Both the position numbers and the translations under genes were made by a program. Below are positions 7,945 to 17,364 of a DNA stretch of 64,000 bases, piece after piece. This DNA comes from Mucilaginibacter phyllosphaerae. GTDB lineage: Bacteria; Bacteroidota; Bacteroidia; Sphingobacteriales; Sphingobacteriaceae. A model generated the notes under the pieces. The model saw only the letters and a program-made list of their open reading frames with translations, had not been told where the DNA came from and did no database searches. The stretch lies in assembly GCF_004378255.1 (NCBI RefSeq), contig NZ_SNQG01000001.1, positions 744,001-808,000 of the forward strand, read 5' to 3'. Every line of letters starts with the position of its first letter. Within the stretch, counting starts at the first letter, position 1.

Positions 7945-10500
7945 TTAATTAAATCCTCCGCTTAAACTTTGTGAAATTGTAAAATGGAAGTGACCTTTGT
8001 TGGCGTCAGACTGGCCGGGGATCTTGTCGAAACCGTAACCGTAATCTAAACCTAACAAACCAAATATCGGTAAAAATATCCTGGCACCAACACCTGCCGA
8101 CCGCCTAACATTAAACGGATTAAACTGGCTAAAATTATCCCAAACGTTACCGCCTTCTGCAAATGCCAGCAAGAAAATAGTTGCCGACTGACTCGCAATT
8201 ACCGGGTGCCTTAACTCCATGGTGTATTTGTTATAAATAGCACTACCCTGGTTGGTGTTGGCATTAAGATTTGAACCTACCGGTACAATAGAGAAGTTTT
8301 CGTAACCACGCAAGCCTATGATATCTGTACCTTGCAAAAACTGATAGCTTTGCATACCATCACCACCCAGCTTAAAGCGCTCGAACGGTGACGGACCAAC
8401 CAGTTTATTATACTGGCCCAGGTAACCGAAACGCACCTGCGACATTAATACCAGCTTACCGGTTATACGCTGAAACCACTGCGCATCAAACTTCCATTTA
8501 TAGTACTCAACAAAATGGTACCTTTCTTCGGGTGTGGCAACCTTGTAATTAACATTATTAAATAATGAATATGGCGGTGTTGCCTGTATGGTTAACTTAA
8601 TATTTGAACCTGATGTTGGATAAATAGGCACATCGACCGAGTTACGGCTAAGTTCCTGAGTTAATTTGATGTTGTATGACGTACCGTTCTGGAACAGATA
8701 ACCACCATAGTTATCCAGATCGTAATGGTCAAAATTCAACGAGTAGTTCAACTGAAAATAATTATCAGGCCAGTTTAAACGCTTACCCAAAGTTACACCA
8801 ACACCATTAATACGTAGTTTATTGTATCTGCTATCTGTTTTGGCATAATACTGGCCTGTAGAGCTTCCTTGCGTATAGGCAGATACGGCAAAATAAATTG
8901 GTTTTTTACCCCCCAACCACGGCTCGGAAAAGGTGAATGAAAAGTTTTGGTACGTACGCCCGCTCGATTGCCCCCTTAAGCTCAGTTTCTGCCCGTCGCC
9001 TTTTGGCAATGGCTTGTAGGCTTTTAGGTTAAACAAGTTGCGTAATGCGAAGTTATTGAAAGTTAAACCTAAGGTACCCACCAACTGGCCGCCACCAAAA
9101 CCACCCGACAGCTCTATCTGGTCGCTTGGTTTTTCTACCACGTTGTAAACCAAATCAACCGTACCATCGGCAGGATTGATGTTTGTTGGCCTTGGCTCGG
9201 TTTTTTGCTCATCAAAGTTACCCAACTGGCCAATTTCGCGCGCACTGCGTATCAATAATTCTTTATTGAACTTTTGGCCGGGTTTGGTACGAATCTCGCG
9301 CATTACCACCTTATCATTAGTAACATCATTACCCTTTAATATTACGCGGTTAATAGTGTATTGCGGGCCCTCGTAGATGCGGATATCCAGATCAACCGTA
9401 TCATTGTGGATCCTGGTTTGTACAGGGTCGGCATTAAAGGTTAAGTAACCATCATTTAAATATAAAGATGATACGTCATCATTATTTGGCGTTGGGCCTG
9501 TTAAACGCTTGTTTAATTCTTCCTCGCTAAATACCTGCCCTTTTTCTATTTGCAATACACGCGTAAGTATATCTGTTGCGTAACGTGCGTTGCCAGAAAA
9601 ATTGATCTTACCAAAGTAATATTTAGGGCCTTCGTAAACCTTAATTTTTACATCTACGGTTTTCTCATCATGTTTGGTAACGGTATCGCTTACTACTTCG
9701 GCATCGCGATAACCCTTTGCCTGCATTTTTTCTATCAGGGTTTGCTTATCCTCTTCGTACTTATCCTGCTTAAACTTTTTAGAGCCGAATATATTATAGA
9801 ACTTTTTAACCCGGGTATTTTTAAGGAATTTACGCAGCTTACTATCACTAAAGGCCTTATTACCTTCAAACGTTACGCTGTTAATCTTCACCTTAGATTT
9901 TTTGTCGACAGCCACATCCAATATCACGCTGTTCTCGTCGCCAGGGTCTTTAGTTTGTTTAATGGTAACGGTAGTATTAAGGTAACCCTTTTCGTTAAAA
10001 TGTTTTTTAATGATGGCCTTTGTGGTGCTTAACAGGTTTTCGTTAACAATTTTGCCTGTTTTATCACTCAGTTTTTTGTTTACATCCTCAATTTCGCCTT
10101 TGCGGATCCCGGTGATATGCAGCCGGGATAATCGAGGGCGCTCAACAACCGCAATTTCCAGGTAAATGGTATCCATGTTGATGCGGGTAACATTCAGTTG
10201 CACGTCATCAAAAAGGCCTTGTTTATAAAGATCCTTTATTACGTTGGCATTTTGTTCGCCGGGCAGATTGATCTTATCGCCCTTATTTAATTTGGATATT
10301 GTAAGCAAAACATCCTTATTCAAATATTTTGCACCGGATACGGTAATATCACCAATGATATAATCTTTGGGGTTAAGGTAGCTTAAACTATCGGCAGGTA
10401 TAGAGCCGCCGGATAAGGCAGATTGCTTTTGGCCACCAATCTGCGCCAGGGCTGCAGTACTTATAAAAGTGAAGAGAAGAGCAAAAAAAACTTTATTCAT
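7945..10500 (-). CDS. bamA: Outer membrane protein assembly factor BamA
   Basis: Omp85-family insertase, 851 residues. A signal peptide (MNKVFFALLFTFISTAALAQ) precedes consecutive POTRA repeats to about residue 460 (for example VDVKIKVYEGPKYYFGKINF and VDLDIRIYEGPQYTINRVIL), then a C-terminal 16-strand barrel. GGFGGGQLVGTLGLTFNNF marks the entry to the barrel and GARIFLPIFGLLGLDYGYGF lies near its end. Its neighbours (OmpH chaperones downstream, uppS upstream) match the usual Bacteroidota envelope cluster. It probably also inserts the T9SS and TonB-dependent barrels. Confidence 0.97.
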   Translation of the reverse strand: MNKVFFALLFTFISTAALAQIGGQKQSALSGGSIPADSLSYLNPKDYIIGDITVSGAKYLNKDVLLTISKLNKGDKINLPGEQNANVIKDLYKQGLFDDVQLNVTRINMDTIYLEIAVVERPRLSRLHITGIRKGEIEDVNKKLSDKTGKIVNENLLSTTKAIIKKHFNEKGYLNTTVTIKQTKDPGDENSVILDVAVDKKSKVKINSVTFEGNKAFSDSKLRKFLKNTRVKKFYNIFGSKKFKQDKYEEDKQTLIEKMQAKGYRDAEVVSDTVTKHDEKTVDVKIKVYEGPKYYFGKINFSGNARYATDILTRVLQIEKGQVFSEEELNKRLTGPTPNNDDVSSLYLNDGYLTFNADPVQTRIHNDTVDLDIRIYEGPQYTINRVILKGNDVTNDKVVMREIRTKPGQKFNKELLIRSAREIGQLGNFDEQKTEPRPTNINPADGTVDLVYNVVEKPSDQIELSGGFGGGQLVGTLGLTFNNFALRNLFNLKAYKPLPKGDGQKLSLRGQSSGRTYQNFSFTFSEPWLGGKKPIYFAVSAYTQGSSTGQYYAKTDSRYNKLRINGVGVTLGKRLNWPDNYFQLNYSLNFDHYDLDNYGGYLFQNGTSYNIKLTQELSRNSVDVPIYPTSGSNIKLTIQATPPYSLFNNVNYKVATPEERYHFVEYYKWKFDAQWFQRITGKLVLMSQVRFGYLGQYNKLVGPSPFERFKLGGDGMQSYQFLQGTDIIGLRGYENFSIVPVGSNLNANTNQGSAIYNKYTMELRHPVIASQSATIFLLAFAEGGNVWDNFSQFNPFNVRRSAGVGARIFLPIFGLLGLDYGYGFDKIPGQSDANKGHFHFTISQSLSGGFN

Positions 10501-10563
10501 TCGAATATTTTAGTGGGCTAAAAATAATTTATACAGTTGTTAAAAAGTGTTAAAAGTAAAAAT

Positions 10564-11304
10564 TTAGTTTACCTGCTCGCTGGTCATCCCAAAACGGCGC
10601 TCGCGTTTCTGGTAATCCAATATGGCTTCATACAGGTCTTCCCGCCTAAAGTCGGGCCAGAGTTTTGCAGTGAAGTACAGCTCGGCATAGGCAATTTGCC
10701 ATAATAAATAGTTACTTATGCGGTATTCGCCACTCGTCCTAATCAATAGTTCGGGGTTGGGCATACCGCCGGTATATAAATTATTTTCAAACAATTTTTC
10801 ATCAATATCAGCAGGTTGTATTTCCCCGCTTTGCACTTTTACGGCCAAGGCCCTGGCTGCATTTACAATCTCGCCGCGCGAGCTGTAGCTTAACGCAAGT
10901 GTAAGTACCAGGCCGGTATTGCCGGCTGTTTTATCAATTGCATGTTGTAATTCCTGGTGGCATTTACCGGGCAGCATCTGCAGATCGCCAATGGCATTAA
11001 GGCGCACATTATTTTTTTGCAGTTTGGCAATTTCTTTATTCAATGTGCTTATCAGTAACTCCATTATGGCGGTTACCTCAAACTTGGGCCGGCTCCAGTT
11101 TTCGGCGCTAAAAGTGTATAAGGTTAAATACTCTATCCCCAGTTCGCCTGCGCTTTCTACAATATCCCTTACTGATAACACCCCGTTATGATGGCCAAAC
11201 ACACGTAATTTGCCTTTACCCTTTGCCCATCTGCCGTTACCATCCATAATAACTGCTATATGGCGGGGTAATTTCTGAAGATCTATCTGGTCCTTATAAC
11301 TCAT
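10564..11304 (-). CDS. uppS: Isoprenyl transferase (undecaprenyl diphosphate synthase)
   Basis: Cis-prenyltransferase making the C55 lipid carrier for peptidoglycan and surface glycans, 246 residues. IAVIMDGNGRWA contains the catalytic Asp21. The substrate-binding FGHHNG, LYTFSAENWSRP and the C-terminal LLIRTSGEYRISN and LYFTAKLWPDF motifs are all present. It is 63 bases upstream of bamA in the same direction. The 376-base upstream gap probably contains its promoter. Confidence 0.97.
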   Translation of the reverse strand: MSYKDQIDLQKLPRHIAVIMDGNGRWAKGKGKLRVFGHHNGVLSVRDIVESAGELGIEYLTLYTFSAENWSRPKFEVTAIMELLISTLNKEIAKLQKNNVRLNAIGDLQMLPGKCHQELQHAIDKTAGNTGLVLTLALSYSSRGEIVNAARALAVKVQSGEIQPADIDEKLFENNLYTGGMPNPELLIRTSGEYRISNYLLWQIAYAELYFTAKLWPDFRREDLYEAILDYQKRERRFGMTSEQVN

Positions 11305-11630
11305 TTCCCGAACGGTGTTAACAATTGCTTTTGCAACTGTAGCGCCTATTGCTTTGTTAAAATTAAAACGTTTTCAGCAAAGCTTTCAATAACTTATGCT
11401 ATTTTTTTCAGGTGACAAAGGTAAAACTTAATTGTATTTATTTTAGTATGCGCAGAAAAAGAAATAAACAAGAATTTTTGGGGATAAAGCGTAATAAGGT
11501 GTGCTGCAATTGAAATATGATGCAGTAATATACCTACAGATAACATATCCTATAAGCATGGTGGAGTGTAGTTAACAACACGGGCAAGGGAAGCAAAATT
11601 ATAACCCATTTTTTATCAACATAAATAAAA
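11305..11630. other. Intergenic region upstream of uppS
   Basis: About 330 bases without a credible coding frame between uppS and the exbD-like gene. It is AT-rich and is the likely promoter region for the uppS-bamA-ompH transcript on the minus strand. I found no clear promoter match, repeat or structured RNA in it. Confidence 0.5.
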
Positions 11631-11661
11631 AAGCACCGTAATTAATAAAATCACGATGCTT
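11631..11661 (-). terminator. Terminator downstream of the exbD-like gene
   Basis: Imperfect hairpin AAGCACCGT / ACGATGCTT around a 13-base AT-rich loop. On the minus strand it ends in a T-rich run. It separates the exbD-like gene from uppS, so they are likely different transcripts. Confidence 0.65.
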
Positions 11662-11680
11662 AAAATTCAACAAACATTTA

Positions 11681-12202
11681 TTAATAAGCCTGCTTATCCT
11701 TCAGCAAGCTAATATCCTTAGGCGCAATATCGGCAATAGCAAATTGCTGTACATCGGTTATTTTCATTTCGTCAAGCGTATTCACCAGATTTTCGTAGAC
11801 AGAGGTTTGGGCGGGCTTGATCACTACTATTATGCTTTTGCCTGTAGTTTGCTTTACATAACTGCGGGTTGCAACAATAGCTTTGCGCAGGCCCCTGTTG
11901 CTGTAATTGGTAATTTTTGCTTCAAGTACCGGCTTTTCTGCCTGGCCAAGATAATACATGGCCTGATTGTTACTGCCCAGGCAAATGGTCATGGTTCTGG
12001 ATGCGGGTACGGGCTCGCTACTTTTACCTACTGGCATGTTCAATTCCATAGCTTTAGGTTTGCTAAGGGTTGTGGTCAGTATAAAAAAAGTGATCAGTAA
12101 AAATGCCAGATCTACCATTGCGGTAAGATCTACCCTTAAGTTTGTTTTTTTTGCGCGGGGATTTTTACCCTGTTTTTCGGGTGTTGAATTTAATTCGGCC
12201 AT
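11681..12202 (-). CDS. ExbD/TolR-type biopolymer transport protein
   Basis: Inner-membrane energy-transducing protein, 173 residues from the ATG at 12202. A longer frame starting at 12262 adds 20 residues of poor character and is less likely. The layout is typical of ExbD/TolR: a short charged cytoplasmic tail, then one transmembrane helix beginning with the proton-pathway Asp (LRVDLTAMVDLAFLLITFFI), then a periplasmic domain. The long basic tail (KNPRAKKTNLR) and the longer periplasmic domain are typical of Bacteroidota members. No exbB or tonB lies beside it. It sits between the PorG-like gene and uppS, which is unusual for this cluster. It has its own terminator. Confidence 0.88.
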   Translation of the reverse strand: MAELNSTPEKQGKNPRAKKTNLRVDLTAMVDLAFLLITFFILTTTLSKPKAMELNMPVGKSSEPVPASRTMTICLGSNNQAMYYLGQAEKPVLEAKITNYSNRGLRKAIVATRSYVKQTTGKSIIVVIKPAQTSVYENLVNTLDEMKITDVQQFAIADIAPKDISLLKDKQAY

Positions 12203-12317
12203 TGTTGTACATTTTAGGTGAAATAATCGATTATTTATTATCAACATATAAATGTACAACAAAAAGCATTTAAACAGAATTTAATTCTGTTTAATATTAA
12301 ATATCAATATTAAATAT

Positions 12318-13106
12318 TTAAAAGTAACATTTGTCTGTCACAAAAGTGTAGGATACAGTGAAGCCAACAAACATGTAAAAATCACGAGGGCGGTAATCGC
12401 CACGCTGCACACCCTGGGCGCCAATATAAACACCCGTTACTTCGCCAGAACGGTCTGAGAGTGCCCTTGCTACATTTTTAGAACCAAACTGGTTTTTATT
12501 AGCATAAGAACCACTCACATCATCCAGATAATCGGTATTGGTATAGCGATAACCCAGATCAGCAGCTACCGTCCACTTACCCGAAAAATTATACTTAATG
12601 CCTGCCCCAAATGGTATTACAATCGCATTCTTTGCATACTCGGCAGCCTGCCCCTCGGTACGCAGCGGGCGCAAACCAACCACATCGCCGTTATAAATTG
12701 TACGCGGGGCAAAAGCGGTTAAACCAGCCCCTGCATATATATAAGGTGTGTACAGGTTTTTACCGGCATCGGGTATGTAACTCATAAAATTAAACTCGGC
12801 CATCAGGCTAAGTTCTTTTAAGGGGGTGGTAAAATTCAAATTACGATCGCGAAACTGCTGGCTGTTTGATTTTGCGTCATCGCCGCTTATCTGGCCGTAA
12901 GTGTAATTAAGTTTAAGGGCTATATACCTGTCGAAATTGCGTTTAATAAAAAAACCGGCCTGCCCGCCGCTTGGTTTAACAGGGTTATTAACATTTAAAT
13001 CGCCAATGTAGCCTGCAGCCCCTACCTCACCCCCTATTTCCCAGGTTTGGGCTTTAGCGCTGATAGATAGTAAAACAAACAGTACAGCTGTTAAATACTT
13101 GGGCAT
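12318..13106 (-). CDS. PorG-like outer membrane beta-barrel protein (DUF6089 type)
   Basis: Exported 262-residue protein with a signal peptide (start ATG at 13106; the frame also opens three codons earlier at TTG). The mature part begins TWEIGGEVGAAGYIGDLN and alternates short amphipathic strands, consistent with a small outer-membrane barrel ending in VSYTFVTDKCYF. In Bacteroidota the gene between nadK and uppS/bamA is usually PorG/DUF6089, a T9SS component tied to the PorK-PorN rings. The call rests on that position plus the barrel features, so the T9SS role is inferred. The nadK stop lies 11 bases upstream. Confidence 0.78.
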   Translation of the reverse strand: MPKYLTAVLFVLLSISAKAQTWEIGGEVGAAGYIGDLNVNNPVKPSGGQAGFFIKRNFDRYIALKLNYTYGQISGDDAKSNSQQFRDRNLNFTTPLKELSLMAEFNFMSYIPDAGKNLYTPYIYAGAGLTAFAPRTIYNGDVVGLRPLRTEGQAAEYAKNAIVIPFGAGIKYNFSGKWTVAADLGYRYTNTDYLDDVSGSYANKNQFGSKNVARALSDRSGEVTGVYIGAQGVQRGDYRPRDFYMFVGFTVSYTFVTDKCYF

Positions 13107-13117
13107 TAAGGGCAAAT

Positions 13118-13999
13118 TTAATAATTACGGGCATCTAAACCCCATAATAGCTTTTTCCTTAACGTAGATAAGTAACTTTCATTATTAAGGCGGATCAAAT
13201 TCAGCTTAAAGCCGGCCTTATAAACTTTAAATTGGATGGGTTTATCCATAATAACGGTGCGGCTATCGCACGATACGATATAGTTATTGCCACGGTAATC
13301 AATATCAACCGTTAATGTACTGGTATCTGGCAGTACCACCGGCCTAACATTTAAGTTATGCGGTGCAACCGGGGTTAGCGCAATACTGTTTGACTGCGGG
13401 AACATAATAGGCCCGTTACAACTTAACGAATAAGCTGTTGAACCTGTTGGCGTGGATATAATGATACCATCGCCCCAATAGGAGTTTAAAAATTCACCAT
13501 CCAATGATACGTGGGTGGTTATCATGGCGCTATCATCCCGTTTGTGGATAGTTACATCATTCAGGGCAAAATTATCATCGCCAAAAACCTTCTCTTCAGA
13601 ATCTATCACCAACAGTTCGCGGCTATCCAGCGTGAATTCCTTATTTACCACGGCGTGTATAGCTGCGGCTATATCGCTTTTATTGATACTGGCCAAAAAA
13701 CCAAGGCGGCCAAAATTTATACCGATAACGGGTATGCCCGAATCACGGATCTGGGTAACCATATCCAGCAGCGTACCATCGCCCCCAAGGGTTAGAAATA
13801 CGTCAATATCTTTTTTGACAGATTGGCTGCAGTTTAACAGCTTGTAAGCAGATGTATCGATATTCCCTTGCAAATATTCTTTAAGCTGGGGATGCACACA
13901 AATCTCTACATTATGCTGGGTAAGGCTATCAAAAACCTGGCGAACGTATGGAAACACCGATGGATCATTAAACTGCCTGCCGTAAACTGCTATTTTCAT
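13118..13999 (-). CDS. nadK: NAD kinase
   Basis: Phosphorylates NAD to NADP. Length 293 residues. GGDGT at residues 72-76 holds the catalytic Asp, and the second signature STPTGSTAYSLSCNGPIM is intact. IPVIGINFGRLGFLA is the usual nucleotide-binding segment. It is nine bases from the CBS protein and 11 from the PorG-like gene, so the three form a tight operon read right to left. Confidence 0.97.
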   Translation of the reverse strand: MKIAVYGRQFNDPSVFPYVRQVFDSLTQHNVEICVHPQLKEYLQGNIDTSAYKLLNCSQSVKKDIDVFLTLGGDGTLLDMVTQIRDSGIPVIGINFGRLGFLASINKSDIAAAIHAVVNKEFTLDSRELLVIDSEEKVFGDDNFALNDVTIHKRDDSAMITTHVSLDGEFLNSYWGDGIIISTPTGSTAYSLSCNGPIMFPQSNSIALTPVAPHNLNVRPVVLPDTSTLTVDIDYRGNNYIVSCDSRTVIMDKPIQFKVYKAGFKLNLIRLNNESYLSTLRKKLLWGLDARNY

Positions 14000-14007
14000 A
14001 TTGTGCG

Positions 14008-14670
14008 TTACAAATTCAGGTAATTCATGAACGAATCAAACCTGTCCATCGAGTTATCGTTATGGTCGGTAAAGTTAAAGGTTGCCTTTACGTCGTAATT
14101 ATAGCGTAAAAATGTGGCCAGTATATTGGAGATATCCTGCTTGTTCACTTTAAGGGTAACTTCAATTTTGGTGCTGTCCGGGAAAGTACGCGTGTATGAG
14201 CTCAGGATCTGGGCATTGTCAGATTCTACCACTTGCGACATGTGCGCCAACGAGTTGTTTTTGTTATCCACTTCCAGCACAATGATGCCGCCCGGCTCGG
14301 ATACCGAGGTAAGCTTGGCAAAGTACTCGTTCATGGTGTTGATAGAGATCATACCCTGGTAGTCCTTTTTAGTGTTTAAAACCGGCACCACACTTAGCTG
14401 TCGCTCGTAAAAAAGGCGGATAACATCATAAATATGCTGCTCCTCTAACACATAGGGGTTTACCAGCGATAAAGCCAACGACCCTACCGGCGCATTATAA
14501 TCCGTTTCTTCTATCAGGTCATCCTCACTCAGCAGGCCCAGAAACTGCTCCTCGTTTACAATTGGCAAATGGCAAACACGAAATTCTGCCATACGGTCAA
14601 ACACCTTCTGTATCGTATCAGAAGTATGTACCGGTGGTATCGCGTCAGATATCAGCTCAATTGCAAGCAT
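14008..14670 (-). CDS. CBS-domain protein, ACT-like C-terminus
   Basis: Cytoplasmic 220-residue protein. Two CBS motifs (residues about 5-60, with VHTSDTIQKVFDRMAEFRVC, and about 75-130, with RLFYERQLSVVPVLNTKKDY) should bind adenine nucleotides. The C-terminal 80 residues (GGIIVLEVDNKNNSLAHMSQ and TKIEVTLKVNKQDISNILA) look like an ACT-type fold. It is first in the operon with nadK, and a nucleotide-sensing role is plausible given that partner but unproven. Confidence 0.85.
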   Translation of the reverse strand: MLAIELISDAIPPVHTSDTIQKVFDRMAEFRVCHLPIVNEEQFLGLLSEDDLIEETDYNAPVGSLALSLVNPYVLEEQHIYDVIRLFYERQLSVVPVLNTKKDYQGMISINTMNEYFAKLTSVSEPGGIIVLEVDNKNNSLAHMSQVVESDNAQILSSYTRTFPDSTKIEVTLKVNKQDISNILATFLRYNYDVKATFNFTDHNDNSMDRFDSFMNYLNL

Positions 14671-14683
14671 AGTTTGTTTTATT

Positions 14684-14772
14684 TAAAAGAGGCCCCCTCT
14701 AAATCTCTCCCGATGGGGAAACTTTTAATTTCTTAAAGCCCCCTCCTTTGGGGAGGGTTTGGGTGAGGCTCC
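14684..14772. repeat. GC-rich intergenic palindrome (GCCCCCTC...GAGGGTTTGGGTGAGGC type)
   Basis: Two GC-rich arms flank an AT-rich spacer. The second arm contains the hairpin CCCCTCCTTTGGGGAGGG followed by TTTGGGTGAGG. It is related in design to the palindromes at many prophage gene junctions (for example 35204-35302), but it is diverged from them. Confidence 0.65.
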
Positions 14773-15534
14773 TTATTTTTTTATTTTATCTAAAAACAGT
14801 TTCAGGTATTTATTAAATTCTGCGGGCTGCTCCATCATCGGGGCATGGCCGCATTTATCCACCCAGTGCAATTCGGAGTTTGGCAATAGCTCGTTAAATT
14901 CTATTGCTACCTCTGGCGGGGTAATTTTATCATCTTTACCCCATATTAATGATACGGGCATCGTTATTTTGCGCAACTCGTTTTTCATATTATGCCTGAT
15001 GGCCGATTTAGCCATAGCCAGTATCCTGATCACCTTGTGCCTGTCGTTTATGGTGTGAAAAATTTCCTCTACCATGTCTTCTGTGGCCGTTTTAGGGTCG
15101 TAAAAAGTGTATTGCACTTTTTCGCGCACAAAATCTATACTCTCCCTCCTGGGGAAAGAACCGCCGAAAGCATTTTCATATAAACCCGAACTGCCTGTTA
15201 AAACAAGCGCCTTAACATAGCCCGGATGCGCCAAAACATAAACCAAACCAACATGGCCACCCAAGGAGTTGCCTAAAAGTACAACATTGTTAAGCTGCTT
15301 AAATTTAATGAACTTATGTACAAATTTTGATAACGCACGTACCCCCGTTGTGAGCAAAGGCAGATCATATATAGGTAAAACAGGAATTATAACCCGGTAA
15401 TTGGGGCTAAATTCGCGAATAACATCATCCCAATTGCTTAAAGCGCCCATTAAGCCGTGAAGTAGCAGTAGTGGTTCGCCCTGCCCCTCCTCGATGTAAC
15501 TGAAACCCTTTTCTTCTTTAAGCACAAAATCCAT
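14773..15534 (-). CDS. Alpha/beta hydrolase
   Basis: 253-residue alpha/beta-hydrolase-fold enzyme. It has the oxyanion HGLMG at residues 26-30, the nucleophile elbow GNSLGG (Ser90), the acid in WGKDDKITPP, and the catalytic His in CGHAPMMEQP. There is no signal peptide, so it is cytoplasmic. It resembles carboxylesterase or MhpC-like hydrolases. Substrate cannot be told from sequence. The GC-rich palindrome immediately downstream may act as its terminator. Confidence 0.93.
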   Translation of the reverse strand: MDFVLKEEKGFSYIEEGQGEPLLLLHGLMGALSNWDDVIREFSPNYRVIIPVLPIYDLPLLTTGVRALSKFVHKFIKFKQLNNVVLLGNSLGGHVGLVYVLAHPGYVKALVLTGSSGLYENAFGGSFPRRESIDFVREKVQYTFYDPKTATEDMVEEIFHTINDRHKVIRILAMAKSAIRHNMKNELRKITMPVSLIWGKDDKITPPEVAIEFNELLPNSELHWVDKCGHAPMMEQPAEFNKYLKLFLDKIKK

Positions 15535-15661
15535 AGTGTAGCCGGTGTAAGTATTGTTGTAAATATATCAAGCCTGTGTTTAATAACAGCCCGAATTGTT
15601 GTAAAATTATAATTATTAAAATAGTTTGCCAGCCTTTGTGCTAATAATTATTACCGTGTAA

Positions 15662-16111
15662 TTAACCTAACAGTTGTTTAACCACCTCAGAAACCGTTTT
15701 GCCATCGGCACGGCCTGCAAGCTCTTTATTGGCAACGCCCATTACGCGGCCCATATCTTTTACAGATGTAACGCCAAGCCTTTCAATAACCTCTTGTATA
15801 AAACCTTCTATCTCAAAACGGCTCATTTGCTGCGGCAGGTAGGGCTCTATCACATACATTTCGGCCATTTCAATCTCGTACAGATCTTCGCGGCCCTGGG
15901 TTTTGTAAATATCGGCAGATTCTTTACGCTGTTTGATCAGCTTTTGCAATACTTTTATTTCGGCGTCCGCGGTAAGCTCTTCAGCAGCGCCTTTTTCTGT
16001 TTTAGCTAACAGTAATGCCGATTTGATGGCACGAAGCCCCCTAAGGCGATCCGGCTGTTTTGCCAGCATAGCTTGTTTTATATCCTGGTCTATTTGGGTA
16101 ATTAGTGACAT
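15662..16111 (-). CDS. GatB/YqeY domain protein
   Basis: 149-residue YqeY-family protein. Typical features are the N-terminal DIKQAMLAKQPDRLRGLRAI helix, the KQRKESADIYKTQGREDLYE segment, and the C-terminal GRADGKTVSEVVKQLL. This domain is shared with the tRNA amidotransferase GatB tail. Free-standing copies are common and their function is uncertain. Both flanks are non-coding spacers, one of them carrying an inverted repeat. Confidence 0.93.
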   Translation of the reverse strand: MSLITQIDQDIKQAMLAKQPDRLRGLRAIKSALLLAKTEKGAAEELTADAEIKVLQKLIKQRKESADIYKTQGREDLYEIEMAEMYVIEPYLPQQMSRFEIEGFIQEVIERLGVTSVKDMGRVMGVANKELAGRADGKTVSEVVKQLLG

Positions 16112-16130
16112 GGTTTTGATTTTAGTCCGG

Positions 16131-16229
16131 AAGTCCGATAAGTCAGAAAGTCCGGGTGTGTAATGTATAATAAATGAATCATATGTCTTTTATTTTTTCG
16201 GACTTATCGGACTTCACCGACTTTCCGAC
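16131..16229. repeat. Inverted repeat between yqeY-like and SDR genes
   Basis: AAGTCCGATAAGTC at 16131-16144 pairs perfectly with GACTTATCGGACTT at 16201-16214, and further AAAGTCCG/CGACTTTC copies extend both arms. It fills the spacer between two same-strand genes. A short related string (CGGACTTTCGGA) occurs again near 47619. Confidence 0.75.
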
Positions 16230-16994
16230 TTAACTATGCTTCCTGAAAATATTGGTTGCACTTGCCTGTGCGGTTGGCATAATAACCAGATCGTTGATGT
16301 TGATATGGGCCGCGCGCGATGCCACAAACCAAATTGTTTCGGCAACATCCACAGCAACTAATGGCTCAAAACCTTCATATACTTTTTTAGCACGGTCTTT
16401 ATCACCTTTAAAGCGCACTTCAGAAAACTCGGTTTCTACAGCACCGGGATGGATGGCCGACACGCGGATGCCTTTATCATTCAGGTCCAGGCGCATACCT
16501 TTATTTAAGGCATCAACCGCGTGCTTGGTAGCGCAATATACATTACCGTTAGGGTAAACCTCTTTACCGGCTATCGACCCTAAATTAATGATGTGGCCGC
16601 TACCGTTCGTTATCATCCAGTTTGATACTACGCGGCTTACATAAAGCAAGCCTTTTATATTGGTATCTATCATGGTGTCCCAATCGTCGTAACTGCCGTT
16701 CTGTATCGGGTCCAGTCCCTGGCTAAGGCCGGCATTATTCACCAGTATATCAACCTTTTTCCAACGCGCGGGTAAGCCCTCCAGATGTTGCACAACCTGC
16801 TCGCGGTTACGGATATCAAAGGATGATACCGCCACCTCTGCGTTATATTTATCGTTTAAATGCTGCGCAAGTTGTTCCAGCCTGTCCATACGGCGGCCGG
16901 TAAGTATCAGGTTGTATCCTTCGCGTGCAAATGTGTGGGCACAGGCCTCGCCTATCCCTGCGGTAGCGCCTGTTATTAATGCAATTTTTGCCAT
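16230..16994 (-). CDS. Short-chain dehydrogenase/reductase
   Basis: Classical SDR oxidoreductase of 254 residues. It has the cofactor motif TGATAGIG at residues 8-15, TGRRMDRL (basic residues after strand 2 favour NADP), NNAG at 86-89, catalytic Ser140, Tyr153 and Lys157 (YCATK), and HPGAVETEF after the active site. It resembles the YdfG-like 3-hydroxy acid/serine dehydrogenase subgroup. Its exact substrate is unknown. It is divergent from the aldo/keto reductase. Confidence 0.95.
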   Translation of the reverse strand: MAKIALITGATAGIGEACAHTFAREGYNLILTGRRMDRLEQLAQHLNDKYNAEVAVSSFDIRNREQVVQHLEGLPARWKKVDILVNNAGLSQGLDPIQNGSYDDWDTMIDTNIKGLLYVSRVVSNWMITNGSGHIINLGSIAGKEVYPNGNVYCATKHAVDALNKGMRLDLNDKGIRVSAIHPGAVETEFSEVRFKGDKDRAKKVYEGFEPLVAVDVAETIWFVASRAAHININDLVIMPTAQASATNIFRKHS

Positions 16995-17364
16995 AGATAA
17001 TATTAACTATCGGCAACGAAATTATGTTTTTTATGTTGAATATTTGTCTTTTTACCGTAAGGATAGCTTGGGAGGATACTTCTTTCGTCTCAACCCGAAT
17101 TTTTATAATTTATGAATTTCAGAATGACTTTACGTATTTAAAGCTGCTTTGTATAAACAAGAAAGAAAACAAAAGAAGAATCATGTAAATCCTATAATCC
17201 CATAATCACGGTTCAGACAAAGAGCACTACCAAAGGTGCTTCTACCCTAAGCACAGTTTACCACAATTTCAAAAAAATCCTTTTATGTTATTAGCATGAT
17301 ATAAACCTTAAAACTATCTGCGAAATTTGAAACTACAAAACATCAAACCACAAAACATATACGT
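16995..17364. other. Intergenic region between divergent SDR and aldo/keto reductase genes
   Basis: 370 bases without a gene. Near 17176-17220 lies a string of the type ATCATGTAAATCCTATAATC followed by ATCACGGTTCAGAC, which I recognise as a dispersed intergenic repeat common in this phylum. A small hairpin AGCAC/GGTGCT follows. Promoters for both flanking genes should lie here but I could not pick them out. Confidence 0.5.
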
